Shown here piece after piece: positions 1 through 12,222 of a DNA stretch of 64,000 nt. Position numbers and translations under genes: made by a program. The notes beneath the pieces were generated by a model, which made no database searches, was not told the DNA's origin, and worked only from the letters and a program-made list of their open reading frames with translations. Positions within the stretch are counted from its first letter, which is position 1. Every line of letters begins with the position of its first letter. Source of the stretch: Sarcophilus harrisii (Eukaryota; Chordata; Mammalia; Dasyuromorphia; Dasyuridae); NCBI RefSeq assembly GCF_902635505.1, contig NC_045427.1, forward strand, positions 598,069,665 through 598,133,664, written 5' to 3'.

Positions 1-1062
1 AAAACTTCACTAAGACTTTTAGGATACCCAATAATATAAAGAAGGTACTTAAAAGAGAACGTGACAAATAGATTCTGGCTACAAAGAGCTTACATTCTAT
101 TAGGGAATACAATGTATATAAAAATTAAAACATATAAAATAAGAAGGAATTCAGCACAAATGACTGTGAATCAGAAAAGATTTCCAAAGAAGCTGTGAAG
201 AAGCTAAGAATTCAAAGAAACAAGTGAGGAAAGACTCCTTCAGGACAGAGACTATATTTTTATTTTATTTGCAGCCCAGGTACTTAGAACAGTGGCTAAC
301 AAGCACTGAGTAAAATGATCACTGTATGACTGACTAATGTAGCGACAGAAGACAATTTGTACAAAGGCATGTATGTGGGAGATGGAATTGCAACTTTTTG
401 GAATAGAAGGTATACCAGGTAGAGTGAAGTGGAGAGTGTTAAGGAAGTATGAAAAGGCAAGTTGGGAATTTGTGTTACTGGAGAATCCTGAACTGGGGAA
501 TGTATATATTCAGATGTATACTTTCAAAAGACTATTTTGGCAATTCTGTGATGAATAGGCACTGCAGAGGTGGTAGAATGAAAAAAGGAAGCTCCACTGC
601 GATGGCCCAGGAGAAAAGCAATGAGTCTGAACCTGAATGGTGATCATGTGAGTATAAAGGGGATCAAAGATGCAAGAAATGTGGTAGGAGAATCAAAAAG
701 GCTTAAAAAATGACTGGATATATAGGATGACATATCCACTGATGACTCAGTTTGAGAAACTGAGGGACTGGAAAGAGAGTGGTTATCATTAACCAAAAAG
801 AAAACCCTGTACCTGAGATTGGGTTGAGGGAGGGAGAAGAGATTAGGGTGAAGATAATAGCTCTGTAGTGGACATGATGAGTTTCAGTTATCTACAGGAT
901 CATCCAGTGTGAGAAGCCAAACAAGCAGTTGTTGATGCAAAATTGAAGCTCTGGAGAAAGACTAAGTTAAGATATACAGATAGGAGAGTCATCTTCATAG
1001 AGATAATTAAAACCATGGGAGTTGATGAGATCACCAAAAATGAGGAAACTGAGTATGAATGC
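1..1062 (-). mobile_element. L2 LINE, decayed
   Basis: The 3' end piece near 60-130 (GAGCTTACATTCTATTAGGG) and the reverse-transcriptase region near 985-1042 are both minus strand. Reading that region on the minus strand gives GDLINSHGFNYLYEDDSPI, the L2/CR1 motif usually SHGFNYHLYADDSQIY. Intermediate sequence resembles L2 throughout, at low identity. Confidence 0.65.
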
Positions 1063-1065
1063 CTA

Positions 1066-1274
1066 TGGACTGACAACTTATACAAGTTATATGAGAATGT
1101 GAATAAAACTAAATTGGGCAACAGGCTAGATTCAGCAACCAGGATATAAAAGGAAGAAAATTATATCCAAGTGTTTTTTTACAATAAAGGACAAGGATAT
1201 TTTAAAAAATAAATTCCAATCCAAGAAATGCTCGGCAAAAATTTTAAGGTATAAGGTATATTAACAATATTTGT
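1066..1274. repeat. Unclassified diverged repeat, copy 1
   Basis: This is a direct repeat of 2251-2463 at roughly 80% identity. Shared blocks include CAGCAACCAGGATATAAAA and AATAAAGGACAAGGAT. I do not recognise the family. Confidence 0.6.
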
Positions 1275-1577
1275 TTTTAGAGCATTTACAGCTTAGCAAT
1301 GAATAAAATAGTACATATTGTTCTAAAGTAGCTTTTTTCAAAATACCTTCTTAATGAAGATTATAAAGTTGTTCAATTTGTCTTCTCTCTCATTTGGAAG
1401 TTTCAGTACAGCAGGCAAGAAACAGACATTGTATTTTATAAAACTGACATTTTTTTGACTCTGAACACTACTTTTCTTAAGGCAATGATAAGAATATGCT
1501 GAGATATCTCCCCCCGCCCCCAGCAATGAACACTGACTTTATGATATAATTATTCTTTTTATCTCTGCTCTACATAA

Positions 1578-1690
1578 ATCTCAAAGACTATAAATGGCAG
1601 AGAAGGTGATGGCCTGCATTGGTTAGAGAGAGTTTCCTCACCTAAGAGAGTTCCCTATGGCAATGAAATCATAGGTCTAATACTTATCTC
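1578..1690 (+). mobile_element. Marsupial SINE (WSINE-like) 3' fragment
   Basis: It shares with 59262-59475 the pattern TGCAGAGAAGGTG..CTGCATTGG..GAGTTTCCTCACCT..CAATGAAATCA. Only the 3' half is present. Confidence 0.5.
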
Positions 1691-2250
1691 TAGGCACCAA
1701 TATTTGAGAATGTATGTGACCATACTCATTAAGCAAATCCATTAAACTAAAATATGCAAAAGAAATGCGGTCACTTAAGATTTTTCTAAATAACTATAAA
1801 CTTATATGTCCAAGTGGTTTTTTTTTTTTTTTTGGTAGTTTTTAAGTAATTTTAGCATATTCTATTGGAAAGAGAATGAAAATCCATTAGATCAACAACA
1901 TCTGACAACCTCTAATACTATTTTAAGCTATTGCTTTTAAAATTCACTACTTCTTTATTTTTATCTACTAAACTCAACTACTAATTTAAAGGAAATAGTG
2001 CTGAATACTCTAATTGACCCTGTTCTTTTCCTTCCCAAGAGTTTGTCTCTATAATTAGCCCATTCTAGCTCAGCCCAAGGAATAACATCAGAAGCAAGTC
2101 CTTTCTGAACCACACCCTACTGGCCACAGCAACTGGCACATATTGTTTCTCGAGATTAGCACATAACTTCAAAATTAACCACTTCATAGCAGGGAATGAA
2201 ACTGATGTTCATTGAGATATACTAGGATAAAAGTGACAGGCCAGTTAATA

Positions 2251-2463
2251 GGGACTAACAACTTAACCCAAGTTTATGAGTATGTGCATAAAATTATATC
2301 GGGCAACAGACTAAGTTCAGCAACCAGGATATAAAAAAAGGAGAAAATTGTAACCAAGCATTTTTTCATAATAAAGGACAAGGATCTTTTTCAAAATAAA
2401 CTCAAACCCAAGAAATGCTCAGCAAAAATTTGAAAGTGTAAGGTACATTAATATTTATTGTTG
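2251..2463. repeat. Unclassified diverged repeat, copy 2
   Basis: This is the partner of 1066-1274, in the same orientation, about 1.2 kb away. It is followed at 2458-2718 by a short open frame of unknown origin. Confidence 0.6.
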
Positions 2464-3689
2464 GAATGGATACCAAATAAATTAAACCATGATCACTACC
2501 TGGTTCATTACTCAATTAAATCCGGTTTTAAAAAAACTGCCAGAAACAGGAAATATCAACCTGGAATGGCTAACATCACATGGAACGAATATAGGAGAAG
2601 GAAATTTTTAAACTATATAAATTATATAACAACAAGCTGTAATGAAGGCCAAGCAATCCAGAAAAAAATAAAATTTTTTAAAATGTATCTCAGAAGTGGC
2701 AGAGAATACTATGCTTAATAATAAGGTTCAACACAGAAAAAAAGACAATAAGAACAAAAACCAAGGACAAACATATGAGACTGATTTTTAGAGCATGGGA
2801 AGGGATGAGACTTCTCTCAGACAAGCCAATAAAATATCCATAGAATTCATGGGCATAAGAGCTTAAATAAACTTTGGAGAACACTTAATTTAAAGGTTCC
2901 AAATCTTTTTTTTTTTTTTCTGCTATCATGGACTTCAGTCTCTTAGTCCTCTTTTCTCAGAATGTTTTTAAATGCAGAAAATAAAATTCAAATCTCTTAT
3001 TGAGTACCATCATCTCCTTTACACTTCATGAATCCAATCCTTTCCTCTTTACCCTTCCCTCAAATCAATGGCCTCCAAAGTAGGGTGCACAACACATTAG
3101 AATATAAGAAAAATATCAGAACTTTTATTTTATTTTTTAAAATAATAAATTAAGTTTTACTAATATTAATACAAGAACTAATACTAGTACACTCACTACA
3201 ACTGTCACATATTAAGGTCTTTTGAGAGGAGAAAGCATTCTAAAACATGGTAGGACTGAGAGTCCCGTTCCCCGCCCCCCATTCATTCAAAAGAAGACTG
3301 AAATAAATGAATCTGGTTAAAAGGATTTGCGCTAATTTTTCTTGTTTTAACAAACTAATCCTCAAAAAATGGGACTTGAAACTAAAGGTTGAAAGTAATA
3401 CCAATAATAATCCAAGCAAAAACAAACAATAATAAAAAGATAGAGATGGCATCTCCACTCCCCTACAAAGACAAGCTGCCCCAATACAAAAAAAATTATA
3501 ATATGAGATCTGACAAGCAAGTAAGAAATAATTGAAATTATCAAAATTATTTTAAATATGAATTCATGTCTACCATTGTTAATGAACTTTACTGCAAGCA
3601 TATATTGTACCATTTACACAAAACCTTTAACTGATAATGCCAACTGCTGATTCCTTCCTTAACAACTTTATATTTATTTTGTATTTATT

Positions 3690-3815
3690 TTACATATACA
3701 TTTGAGAGCCTTGAGAATTGCAGATGTTAATTTTTTTTTGTTGTTTTTGCATTCCCAGCACCTATCACAGTACCTGGTACATAAGAATTTAATAAATCAC
3801 TGGTTAAATGATTTA
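3690..3815 (+). mobile_element. L2 3' end fragment
   Basis: It ends with the typical pattern CACAGTACCTGGTACATAAGAA then TTTAATAAAT. Confidence 0.5.
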
Positions 3816-4139
3816 AATTTATATTAGATGAAAAGTCCCAAGTTTTGCCCTGCAATTAAATCCTATTTCTGTAACATCAATACTGAATGAAAACAAATTT
3901 ATTAAACACATATATGCTAAGCACTGAATTCCTTTAAGTCCTAGCTAAATACTATTTCTACAACATAGGCATCAAATCTGTGCTCCACAAAACCAGTAAA
4001 AACTTGAGTGCAGCTTGAACCATATTAAAATGTAATTAGGTAATGTTTAACAAAAAATAAAAATAAAAAGACAGCATAGATAATGTTAATTTATCATTTT
4101 CTAAGTCAATAAAGAGTAGCAGAGATCAATTTCTTGATC

Positions 4140-4345
4140 GTTCTTCAGGAAGCTCTTCCCAATCTTAATTTTAAACCTAGTGATTTTCTTCTGTCCATTA
4201 ACAATTTATCCTGTAAACTCTCTTTCCTTTTTCACCATAGTTGTTTACATGTTGTCTCCATTAAACTGTAAATTCCTTGAGAATAAGAACCACAGTATTT
4301 AACAGTGCCTATACCACAATAGTTTGCATGTAATGTTTACTGACT
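4140..4345 (+). mobile_element. L2 3' end fragment
   Basis: It shows the L2 3' UTR pattern: TTGTCTCCATTAAACTGTAA, then TCCTTGAGAATAAGAACCAC and a Leu-poor degenerate tail. Confidence 0.5.
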
Positions 4346-4376
4346 AGAAAAATAAGAGACAATACCTGTTGTCAAG

Positions 4377-4776
4377 TGTAATGGGCTGAGGCTTGAGTTG
4401 ATGCACTGAGGTCCCAAGCACGTGAGACTAAATAGTAATTGGGCTATACTCTATTAATATACATGATTGGATAAAGAATGGTCCCTGCCTACTCTCTGTG
4501 CAAGTCCTGATGTGTTGTATAGGAAATGACGATTTTGGAGGGTGGAGGCAGAGAGGGAGAGAGGAAGAGAAGCTGGGAGAGATTGGCCTGGGTTCCATAC
4601 TCCTAGCTGCCGGTCATGTAGCTGCTGGTCTAGCTAGCTTCTTGACTCAGCTACACACATTGCTATTGCCCATTCTCTTCCACCTCTGAACTTTCTTCAC
4701 TGAGAATAAAAACTGACGATTTTCCCCTAACCTGAATTCCTGACTCAGGCTGATTTTAAAATACGCGGTCTTCACA
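4377..4776 (+). mobile_element. Solo LTR of an endogenous retrovirus-like element
   Basis: This 400-bp unit starts TGTAATGGGC and ends GGTCTTCACA, with AATAAA near 4703. It is flanked by the 6-bp target duplication GTCAAG (4371-4376 and 4777-4782). No internal viral sequence adjoins it, so it is a solo LTR left by recombination. The intact duplication suggests moderate age. The family name is unknown to me. Confidence 0.85.
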
Positions 4777-5769
4777 GTCAAGCACACTCCATCGCGGGGA
4801 GACAATACATAAAAGGTAGCTATGGGGTGGATAAAAGGCCTGTTAAGTCCCAAAATGATAGTCTTTAAATGGCACGGTTCAGGGCTGTTTAGACATCAGT
4901 AGGTGAGAATGGAAAGGGCAGGAGGTTTCATAAGACTGTGAACTAGAGAAGGCAGAAAGGGAGGAATAAGAGAGACAACAGCATGGCAATTTTAAGATCA
5001 GGTGATCCTCAATTTTACAGAATAGTACTTCTTGTCTCATCTGAGCTATAGGAGCAATCAAGCAATAACAGGTCTTACCCCCATCTAGCATGGATTCAAG
5101 GCAACTTAGGGCAGGATGAAAGAGTAAAGCAATGATGTTGTATGACTGAAAATCATGGAACACTAATATTATAAATAATAAAATGTCAAAATTGCACATC
5201 ATATGAGAAGCAAAAATAAGCTACAGGAAAATACTCATATGAATTATGTACATAAAACCACGTAACAGATCATTCAAAAAAGGCCAAAAAAGTAAGTGAG
5301 CTGGTAAGTAGCTAGAGTCTACATACTACTACATTACTACCTATCTAAAGTCAAGAGATCTAGAGTAAAGTCCACGTTAGGTGGACTTCTTTTGGAGAAA
5401 ACACAAGGAGATACAGACAAGAGTCACCAAGGATATGATGGCACAGATGGCTTGCAATCTGCAATGGAAAGAGTTCTAACACTTAGTGAGACCAGAGATC
5501 TGAAATTTTGAAGTGAAAGAATCAATAACAAAATGAAGCGGAAGGGTAAAAAATGACTTCACAATTTCTTGTCTAGAATGCTGGATGAATATTTCCACCA
5601 CTGAAAGAAATGGGAAAAGTTTAGTTCAGTTTGAGATATATACAAAGTGAAGCAGAAAAGAATGAGGGCAAAGAAAAAAATCACTGGGGTTTCATAAGAT
5701 AGCTCACCAAAGAGCTTTCAAGAGAGGTACTTTGCAGATGATTAAGAAAAAAACTATGAAGTGAATTTC

Positions 5770-5806
5770 TTTTTTTTTTTTTTTTTTTTGGGGGGGGGGG
5801 GGGGGG
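5770..5806. repeat. T20-G17 homopolymer junction
   Basis: Twenty T are followed directly by seventeen G, then AGCTG. Confidence 0.95.
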
Positions 5807-6271
5807 AGCTGTATATAATGAGCTTCCTGAGGGCAATCGTTATCTGAATCCCTAGTTTTCTAAATAGATATTTACATATAATTAGGGATTGTGGTTGAAT
5901 TTAATCAACAGTATAGATGGCACATTTAAGAAGTAAAAAGACTAAGGAATTAAGAGACTTCATCTTTAACTTGATTTTGTTGAAGTTACAGATTCCATCT
6001 TACAACAAATACTCAAGATCACCTCAAGCAGGTTGTGTCAGAATCATTATGTCGATGAACAATCAGTGATGCAAAGGCAATGATGTCTTGAGAAATCTAA
6101 AAATTCTTGGTGATTTAATAACCATTCTCCTCAATAAATAATCTAATAATCTCAACCTTCATTAAGTTCACTATTATATGCTGACCTAATGATGGGCATC
6201 TTAAGGAATTCAATTTTAGCCCTTTATTAACTGACACTAATCTTATTTAATGAAAAATCAGTGGTGGCTCT

Positions 6272-6672
6272 TTTTTTTTTTTATTAAAGCTTTTAATTTT
6301 CACAACATGCATAGATAATTTTTTAACATTAACCCTTGCAAAACCGTGTGTTTCAATTTTCCCTCCCCTTCACCTACTCTCTTCCCTAGATGACAAGTAA
6401 TCCAATATAGGTTGCTGTTTTTTGTTGTGGGTTTTTTGGCTGAGGTGATTGGGGTTAAGTGACTTGCCTAGGGTCACACAGCTAGGATGTGCTAAGTGTC
6501 TGAGACCAGATTTGAACTCAGGTTCTTCTGACTTCAAGCCTGGTGTTCTATCCACCGCACCACCTAGCTGTCCCACAATATATATTAAACATGGTAGAAA
6601 TATATGCTGAATCCCATATATGCATACATATTTATACAATTATCTTACTGCACAAGAAAAATCAAATCAAAC

Positions 6673-6717
<45 letters not shown>

Positions 6718-7415
6718 AAGAAAATAAAATGCAAGCAAACAACCACAAAGAGTGAAGAAAATGCTACTTTGTGATCCACACTCAGTTCCACAGTCCTCTC
6801 TCTCTGCATGTAGATGGTTCTCTTCATCACAAGATCATTGGAACTGAACTGGAATTCCAACTCATTGTTGGAAAGAGCCAGATCCATGAGAACTGATCAT
6901 CATATAATCTTGATGATGCCATGTACAATGATGATCTGGTTCTGCTCATTTTATTTAGCATCAGTTCATGTAAGTCTCTCCAGGCCTCTCTGAAATCATC
7001 CTGATCATCATTTCATACAGAACAGTAATATTCTATAACATTCATATACCATAATTTATTCAGCCATTCTCCAATTGATGAGCATCCATTCAGTTTCCAG
7101 TTTCTTGCCACTACAAACAGGGCTGCCACAAACATTTTTTCCAGTTTCTTGCCACTACAAACAGGGCTGCCACAAACATTTTTTGCACATGTGGGTCCCC
7201 TTCCCGCCTTTAAAATCTCTTTGGGATATAAGCCCAGTAGAAACACAGATGGTGAGTCTAAGAATATGCACAGTTTGATAAGTCTTTGGGCATTAATTCC
7301 AAATTGATCTCCAGAATGTTTGAATCAGTTCACAACTCCACTAACACTGTATTAGTGTCCCAGTTTTCTCACATCCCCTCCAACATTCATCATTATCTTT
7401 TCTTGTTATCTTAGA
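6272..7415 (-). mobile_element. L1, 5'-truncated, marsupial-type 3' UTR
   Basis: Read on the minus strand it matches the L1 at 46118-46886 (for example CATTCTCCAATTGATGAGCATCC as its reverse) and ends in a poly(A) tail seen here as T. It is flanked by TGGCTCTTTT at about 6265 and 7416, a target duplication. It carries a SINE insertion (6425-6577), an expanded A40 run at 6676-6715 and a 44-bp tandem duplication at 7097-7184. Confidence 0.85.
6425..6577 (-). mobile_element. tRNA-derived SINE nested in L1
   Basis: On the minus strand it begins GGGACAGCTAGGTGGTGCGG and has the B-box-like GAGTTCAAAT, then GGCAAGTCACTTAACCCC and an A-rich tail. A short CAATATA repeat flanks it. It belongs to the same family as 10115-10273 and 47070-47235, probably L1-mobilised. 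Confidence 0.75.
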
Positions 7416-7649
7416 TGGCTCTTTTTTTTTTTTTTAAAGAACATTATTTGGATGGTCTGAGTTGGATTCAAGAAGATTAGGATTTTATCCAAAAAAGGGG
7501 TTTTAATCTCCAAAAAACATGATTCATAAGGAGTTAGCATATATTAAATATCACATAGCCTTAACAACTCATCTGGGTTCTCAATATATTAATTCATCAA
7601 TATTTTTCTGTACTCACTTTTTAAAATTTGTATGTTTCTTTTTCATCTG

Positions 7650-7691
7650 AAAGTCTATGCTGACTTTGTCAGCATAGTCAGCATAGACTTT
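7650..7691. repeat. Perfect short hairpin
   Basis: Perfect 15-bp arms, AAAGTCTATGCTGAC and its reverse complement, are separated by 12 bp. The spacer itself repeats part of the arm. Confidence 0.9.
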
Positions 7692-8003
7692 TACACTTAA
7701 ACTTTTTGTTCTGTACTACAGAGCAGTCCTCAAACTTTTATATGGGTTTTATACTTTATTAGATATTAAAATAGAGAAAATTCTTATTAATTTACTATTT
7801 TAAAATAAATTTATTTTGTTATAACAACAAATGTTTATGAAAAGTTATTACATTTTGCAAAATAATAAAAATTTAGTGAAAGGCATCATTTTTCCTATTT
7901 TTGCAAATCTTCTTAATGTCTGACTTAATTGAAGACAGCTGGATTCTCACTGCTTCTAGAGTCAATCTGTTGTGATATGTTGTTTTGTTTGAAGTAATAG
8001 GAA

Positions 8004-8234
8004 GCAGTTAAGTGGTGCTGTAGATAGGGCACTGGGTGTGGAGTTAGAAAGAACTGAGTTCAAATTTGCCCTCAGCTGGGTGACCAAATCATTTATTTAA
8101 CACTGTGTCTCAATTTCCTCATCTGTAAAATGAACTGAAGAAGAAAATGGCAAACCACTTCAGTACCTTTGCAAGAAGATCCCAAATAGAGTCATGAAAA
8201 ATCTGACACAAGTGAAACAACTGAACAACAATTG
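8004..8234 (+). mobile_element. CORE-SINE (Mar-1-like) with RTE-type tail
   Basis: It shows the tRNA-like head, CAATTTCCTCATCTGTAAAA core, GGCAAACCACT and a terminal ACAACTGAACAACAA. Confidence 0.8.
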
Positions 8235-9049
8235 AGGAAAAAAAATCTTGCCTTACCCAGATGCATAGCTGGAAAAGGGAGAAGTATTTTATTAGGTAAA
8301 AAACATCTTTTATTATGAAAAAAGTTTTGACCTTCTGAAGTCTTTGAAAGAGCTTGAGAATCCTGGAGGTCCTCAGGTCACACTTTGATAACCACTATTT
8401 TAATGAAAGACTGGAATCCCTGTCATAGGATGGCTTCTATTATTTATCTAATTCTGCTGTGTTACCGGCATATAAATTAATTATTATATTGATGACAATA
8501 TTTATTGTACTATTTAATTCCTGGACAAATGACTGAAGTAAACTACAACAGTACACAATGGCCTCCAAACTGAACTTTATTTATATCATCAGGACAATAC
8601 ATTAAAGCTTTCAGGGACTAACAAGGGATGATATGGCCATGTACAAAGCTGGCTTATGTCTTTAGAAATGAAGTATAACTTGAACTGGAAAAAGACAGAA
8701 GTCGATGATCATATTATAACTGTGCAAGTAGCACAAAGTACAATAAGAGATCAAGAAAGGAGGTCATCAGTGTGGCAAATATGGAAAGTTGTGTGGAAGA
8801 GGTAAGACTAGGTTTTGACAAAAAGTAGAAATAGAAGATTTTTTTTTTTAAAAAAAAGTTACATTCCATCCAAGAATTGCAAGCAAGGCTCAGAGGTGAA
8901 CATTAAGTATGGTGAGGGAAGTAGGAACATTAATACCTCTAAGTAAAGGCACTTAAATAAATATTAATTAACCTACCAAGTTGAAGATCCAGAGCAAAAA
9001 AAATTTTCTCACTCAATTTTATGAGAAAAGAAAGAAAAAATTTACTATT

Positions 9050-9190
9050 CAATCACTCAGCATACATTTATTGGAAGCCTATTATGTGAAAAGGCACTAT
9101 CCTGAGAAATAAAGTAAGTACAAAAATAAACAAGATAACAGTTTACAATCTAATTCTAATACAAGAGAAAAAAATGTCAACATAAATAAC
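9050..9190 (-). mobile_element. L2 3' fragment
   Basis: Its reverse strand gives the L2 end pattern; here it reads ATACATTTATTGGAAGCCTA and then TTACAATCTAATTC. Confidence 0.5.
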
Positions 9191-9234
9191 ATCTGCTATA
9201 GTATTATAGTTGAGAAACACACAGTATGTGTTTT

Positions 9235-10030
9235 CCATCAATCAATAAGCAATTATTATGGTGTTTACCATGCACTAGGGCCTAAGCTAAGCTAAGATTG
9301 AAAAGCAAAATTTGAAGTAGTTCTTCCATGCCATTAAGAAGTTTACATTTAAAGGATAAAAACAACATGTTTAAAGATAAGTAAATACACAAATAAATAC
9401 AAAACTATGGAAGTGAGTAGAATACCATTAATTGATATAAAAGTGGGAAAGATCTTTTTAAGGATATGGGACATGAACTGAGGCTTAAAAGTAGTTAATT
9501 TTAAGAGACAGAGATAAAGAGAGAGTATATTCAAAGTATGATGAATTAAGGTAAAAAGAATTAAGGTAAAAAATGCAATGTTATTTATTAAGAACAAGGA
9601 GGAAAGTGTGGTTTAAAAAAAAGAGTTGATTAAAAGAAGAATATGTAATGTAGCTTAAAACCTGAAAAGTTTTAAATGCCTAACAGAAGACTGTACAGTG
9701 AATAATCAATCACTGAATCTTCTTCAGCAGGAATTTGACATGGTCAAACCTGTGAATAAGGATTACTGATTTGGTAGTCATGTGGAGGATGGATTGCAGA
9801 AAGAAAACCATAGAGGAAGGTCAATAAAGAGGCCATTGTAACTGCAGCAGAGGTCCTAAAATGGAGTGTAGTAGTGGCTTTGTGATTGGACAGAAGGTAC
9901 AAATGTTAAAAGATGGAGATGAGGTAAGACCAATAAGATCTGACAATCAAACAGATATAAGAGAGAGGGGGAAAGTGAGATTGAAACAATGTTATGAACT
10001 GGACTGACTGGGAGAATGACAATATTCTTA
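9235..10030 (-). mobile_element. L2 LINE, decayed
   Basis: The 3' end is near 9240-9330 (AATAAGCAATTATTATGG; CATTAAGAAGTTTACATTT). Further in it has GACATGGTCAAACCTG and TGTGGAGGATGGATTG, as in the other L2 copies here. Confidence 0.6.
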
Positions 10031-10114
10031 CAAAAGGAGAAAAAGCAAAGAAATCTATCTATCTATCTATATAAACCACCATCACTAATAATTACTTATG
10101 TAAAATTTTCTTCT

Positions 10115-10273
10115 TTTTCTTTCTTTCTTTCTTTTTCCTGAGGCAAAGGGGGTTAAGCGACTTGCCCAGAGTCACACAGGTAAAAAGTGTTAAGTGTCTG
10201 AGGCCAAATTTGAACTCAGGTCCTCCTGAGTTCAGGGCTGGCACTCTACCCATTGCACTAACTAGCTGCCCCT
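10115..10273 (-). mobile_element. tRNA-derived SINE
   Basis: On the minus strand it reads GGGGCAGCTAGTTAGTGCAA through GAGTTCAAAT and GGCAAGTCGCTTAACCCC to an AAAG-rich tail. TTATGTAA-type repeats flank it. Confidence 0.75.
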
Positions 10274-10394
10274 TTATGTAATTTTTTTTTATAAATATAG
10301 TAAAAAGACTAGAACAATATTTCAAAATAATTCATTATGACAAAAACAGATATATACAGAGATAAAGGAATGGATTGACATGATGAATTTAAAA

Positions 10395-10545
10395 AAAAAA
10401 ACCCAAACATTTAGGTATTTACTATGTGCCAAGCAATATGCTAAGCAATGGAAATATACAAGAAAATAAAAAAAAAAAGGAAGGAACAGAAAGAAAACTA
10501 TTCCTTCCCTCAAAAAGTTTACATTCTTTTTGTATTTTTGTTTTT
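10395..10545 (-). mobile_element. L2 3' fragment
   Basis: It contains TATTTACTATGTGCCAAGCA and CAAAAAGTTTACATTC, the reverse of the L2 3' end. Confidence 0.5.
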
Positions 10546-10554
10546 CAAGTAACA

Positions 10555-10965
10555 ATTTTAAAAATTAATTTATCCTTCCTTTTCTCTCTCCTCCCAAATG
10601 AACAATTTCTTTTTAAAGTGGATTTAGGGGAGGGGGAAAATTGGAACAAAAGGTTTTGCAATTCTCAATGCTGAAAAATTACCCATGCATATATCTTGTA
10701 AATAAAAAGCAATAAATAAATAAATAAAGTGGATTTAGGACAATGCATTTATTTCCCCATAAGCCAAGTCTGAAAATGCATATCTCATTTGCATTTAAAA
10801 GTTTCATCTCTATCAGGTGAATAGTATGTTTGATCTTGATTTTTCTGATTTATCATTGCACTGATCAGTGTTCTGTATTCTTTCAAAGTTTTTTTTCATA
10901 TGTTATCATTGTATAAACTGTTCTCCTAGATCTTTTTTCTTCACTCTGCATTAGTTCATTAAAGA
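10555..10965 (-). mobile_element. Older L1 3' UTR, interrupted by a younger L1
   Basis: It contains TTTATCATTGCACTGATCAG, TTCTCCTAGATC and CTCTGCATTAGTTCAT, the reverse of marsupial L1 3' UTR. The younger insertion is at 10629-10725. Confidence 0.55.
10629..10725 (+). mobile_element. Very short L1 3' insertion
   Basis: This 97-bp piece contains GGAACAAAAGGTTTTGCAAT and TTACCCATGCATATATCTTG, then a TAAA-rich tail. A 14-bp target duplication (AAAGTGGATTTAGG) lies at 10615-10628 and 10726-10739. Confidence 0.85.
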
Positions 10966-11489
10966 AAGGAATTTACATTCTAATGGGGGAGGTAACTGCC
11001 CTGAGAGGAGCTGCCAGTGAAGGGAGCCAAAATAGGGACAGTTACAAAGATGGTGGAGCACAATAAGGTAGTCAAATGTCACCAGGTCTTCCAAAGACAT
11101 TAATAGAATTCCTTTAATTGTAATTGTCAGAGCAAAAGGAAGAGAAGTAGATGAGGGGGAGAGAAGACATGTGAAAACCAACAAGGTGGAAAAACGGCAG
11201 AGTAGAAGAGAAAAGGAGGATGAGGATACATGGTCCAGGAAGGCAGAGCTAAAAAGTTTAACTCCATCCAGTTGTTGCCTACGGCCACCCAATTTTGGAG
11301 GCTGGAAGAGCAACAAGCAGGGAATGAAATAGAGTGAAGCACCAAAAAATCATATAATTGATAGTATTCTTAATCATTACAAATCATATTGGTTGCATTA
11401 ACTGTTGCCAAAAAAATCTGCCAAAGTATACCATTAACTTGTTCTGAAAATACAAAGCAAAGATAGCATGGCCATTTTTAATATGATGA

Positions 11490-11970
11490 TAAAAAAAAAA
11501 AAAAAGTATGCATTTGAAAGCAACTGCTAGTACGATATGCAATGAGAAAATACTTTTAAAAATTTCCCAAATAAATATAATAGTAAGTCAAGAATGTCTC
11601 CTTTCCCCAATATTGCTTGGCGACTCTTCTAGAAATCCTAGTAATAACTATAAGCAAAGAAAAAAAAAAAACATAAAAAGTTGCAAAAGACACAAAATTA
11701 CTCTATTTGCAGATACCATGATATTTAGAAACTCTTGGAGAATCAGCAAAAAAAAATCAACTGAAACAACTGTTTTGGAAAAGTAGCAATATGCAAAACA
11801 AATAAAAAATAATCAGGATTCCTATAAAACAAGATAATACAAGAGAAATAACTAAAAGGGGAAAAACATTCAAAATGACTATAAGTGCATAAAATATCCA
11901 GGGTCAATTTACAGACACACAAGACATAAAACACAAAATACTCTTTTAAGAAAGGACAAAGAATTGGAGG
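11490..11970 (+). mobile_element. L1 ORF2 reverse-transcriptase fragment
   Basis: Frame translation gives QECLLSPILL, then HKITLFADTMIFRNSW, matching L1 QGCPLSPLLF and LSLFADDMIVYLENP. The second catalytic Asp reads Thr, and the copy is broken. Confidence 0.7.
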
Positions 11971-12027
11971 CATAATTACCCTTCAGGTTTGGGCTATTAA
12001 AAACATAAAAATGATCACAAGTTCATA

Positions 12028-12222
12028 GTTTCAGAATGAAAAGGGACCTTAGAGATATCATATCCAACCCCTTCATTTCACAGTGAGAAAAATGAGGCCC
12101 TAAAAAGTACAGAGTAACCTTCCCAGAATCCCACCCTAATTCCGCATCAGGCTTGGAATTTAAACCCAGATCTTTACGATTCCAAATACCAGTGATATTC
12201 ATCACACTACACTGCCTCTGGT
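12028..12222 (-). mobile_element. MIR-type SINE
   Basis: It contains CCCCTTCATTTCACAGTGAG, AATGAGGCCC and ends near CACTACACTGCCTC. Confidence 0.6.

Noticed and set aside
2458-2718. 86-residue plus-strand open frame, Lys/Arg/Tyr-rich
   Set aside because: It may be a remnant of a retroelement, but no diagnostic motif is present, so I did not call a gene.
11127-11345. Minus-strand open frames at 10951-11345
   Set aside because: They are low-complexity and overlap each other in two frames, with no homology recognised.
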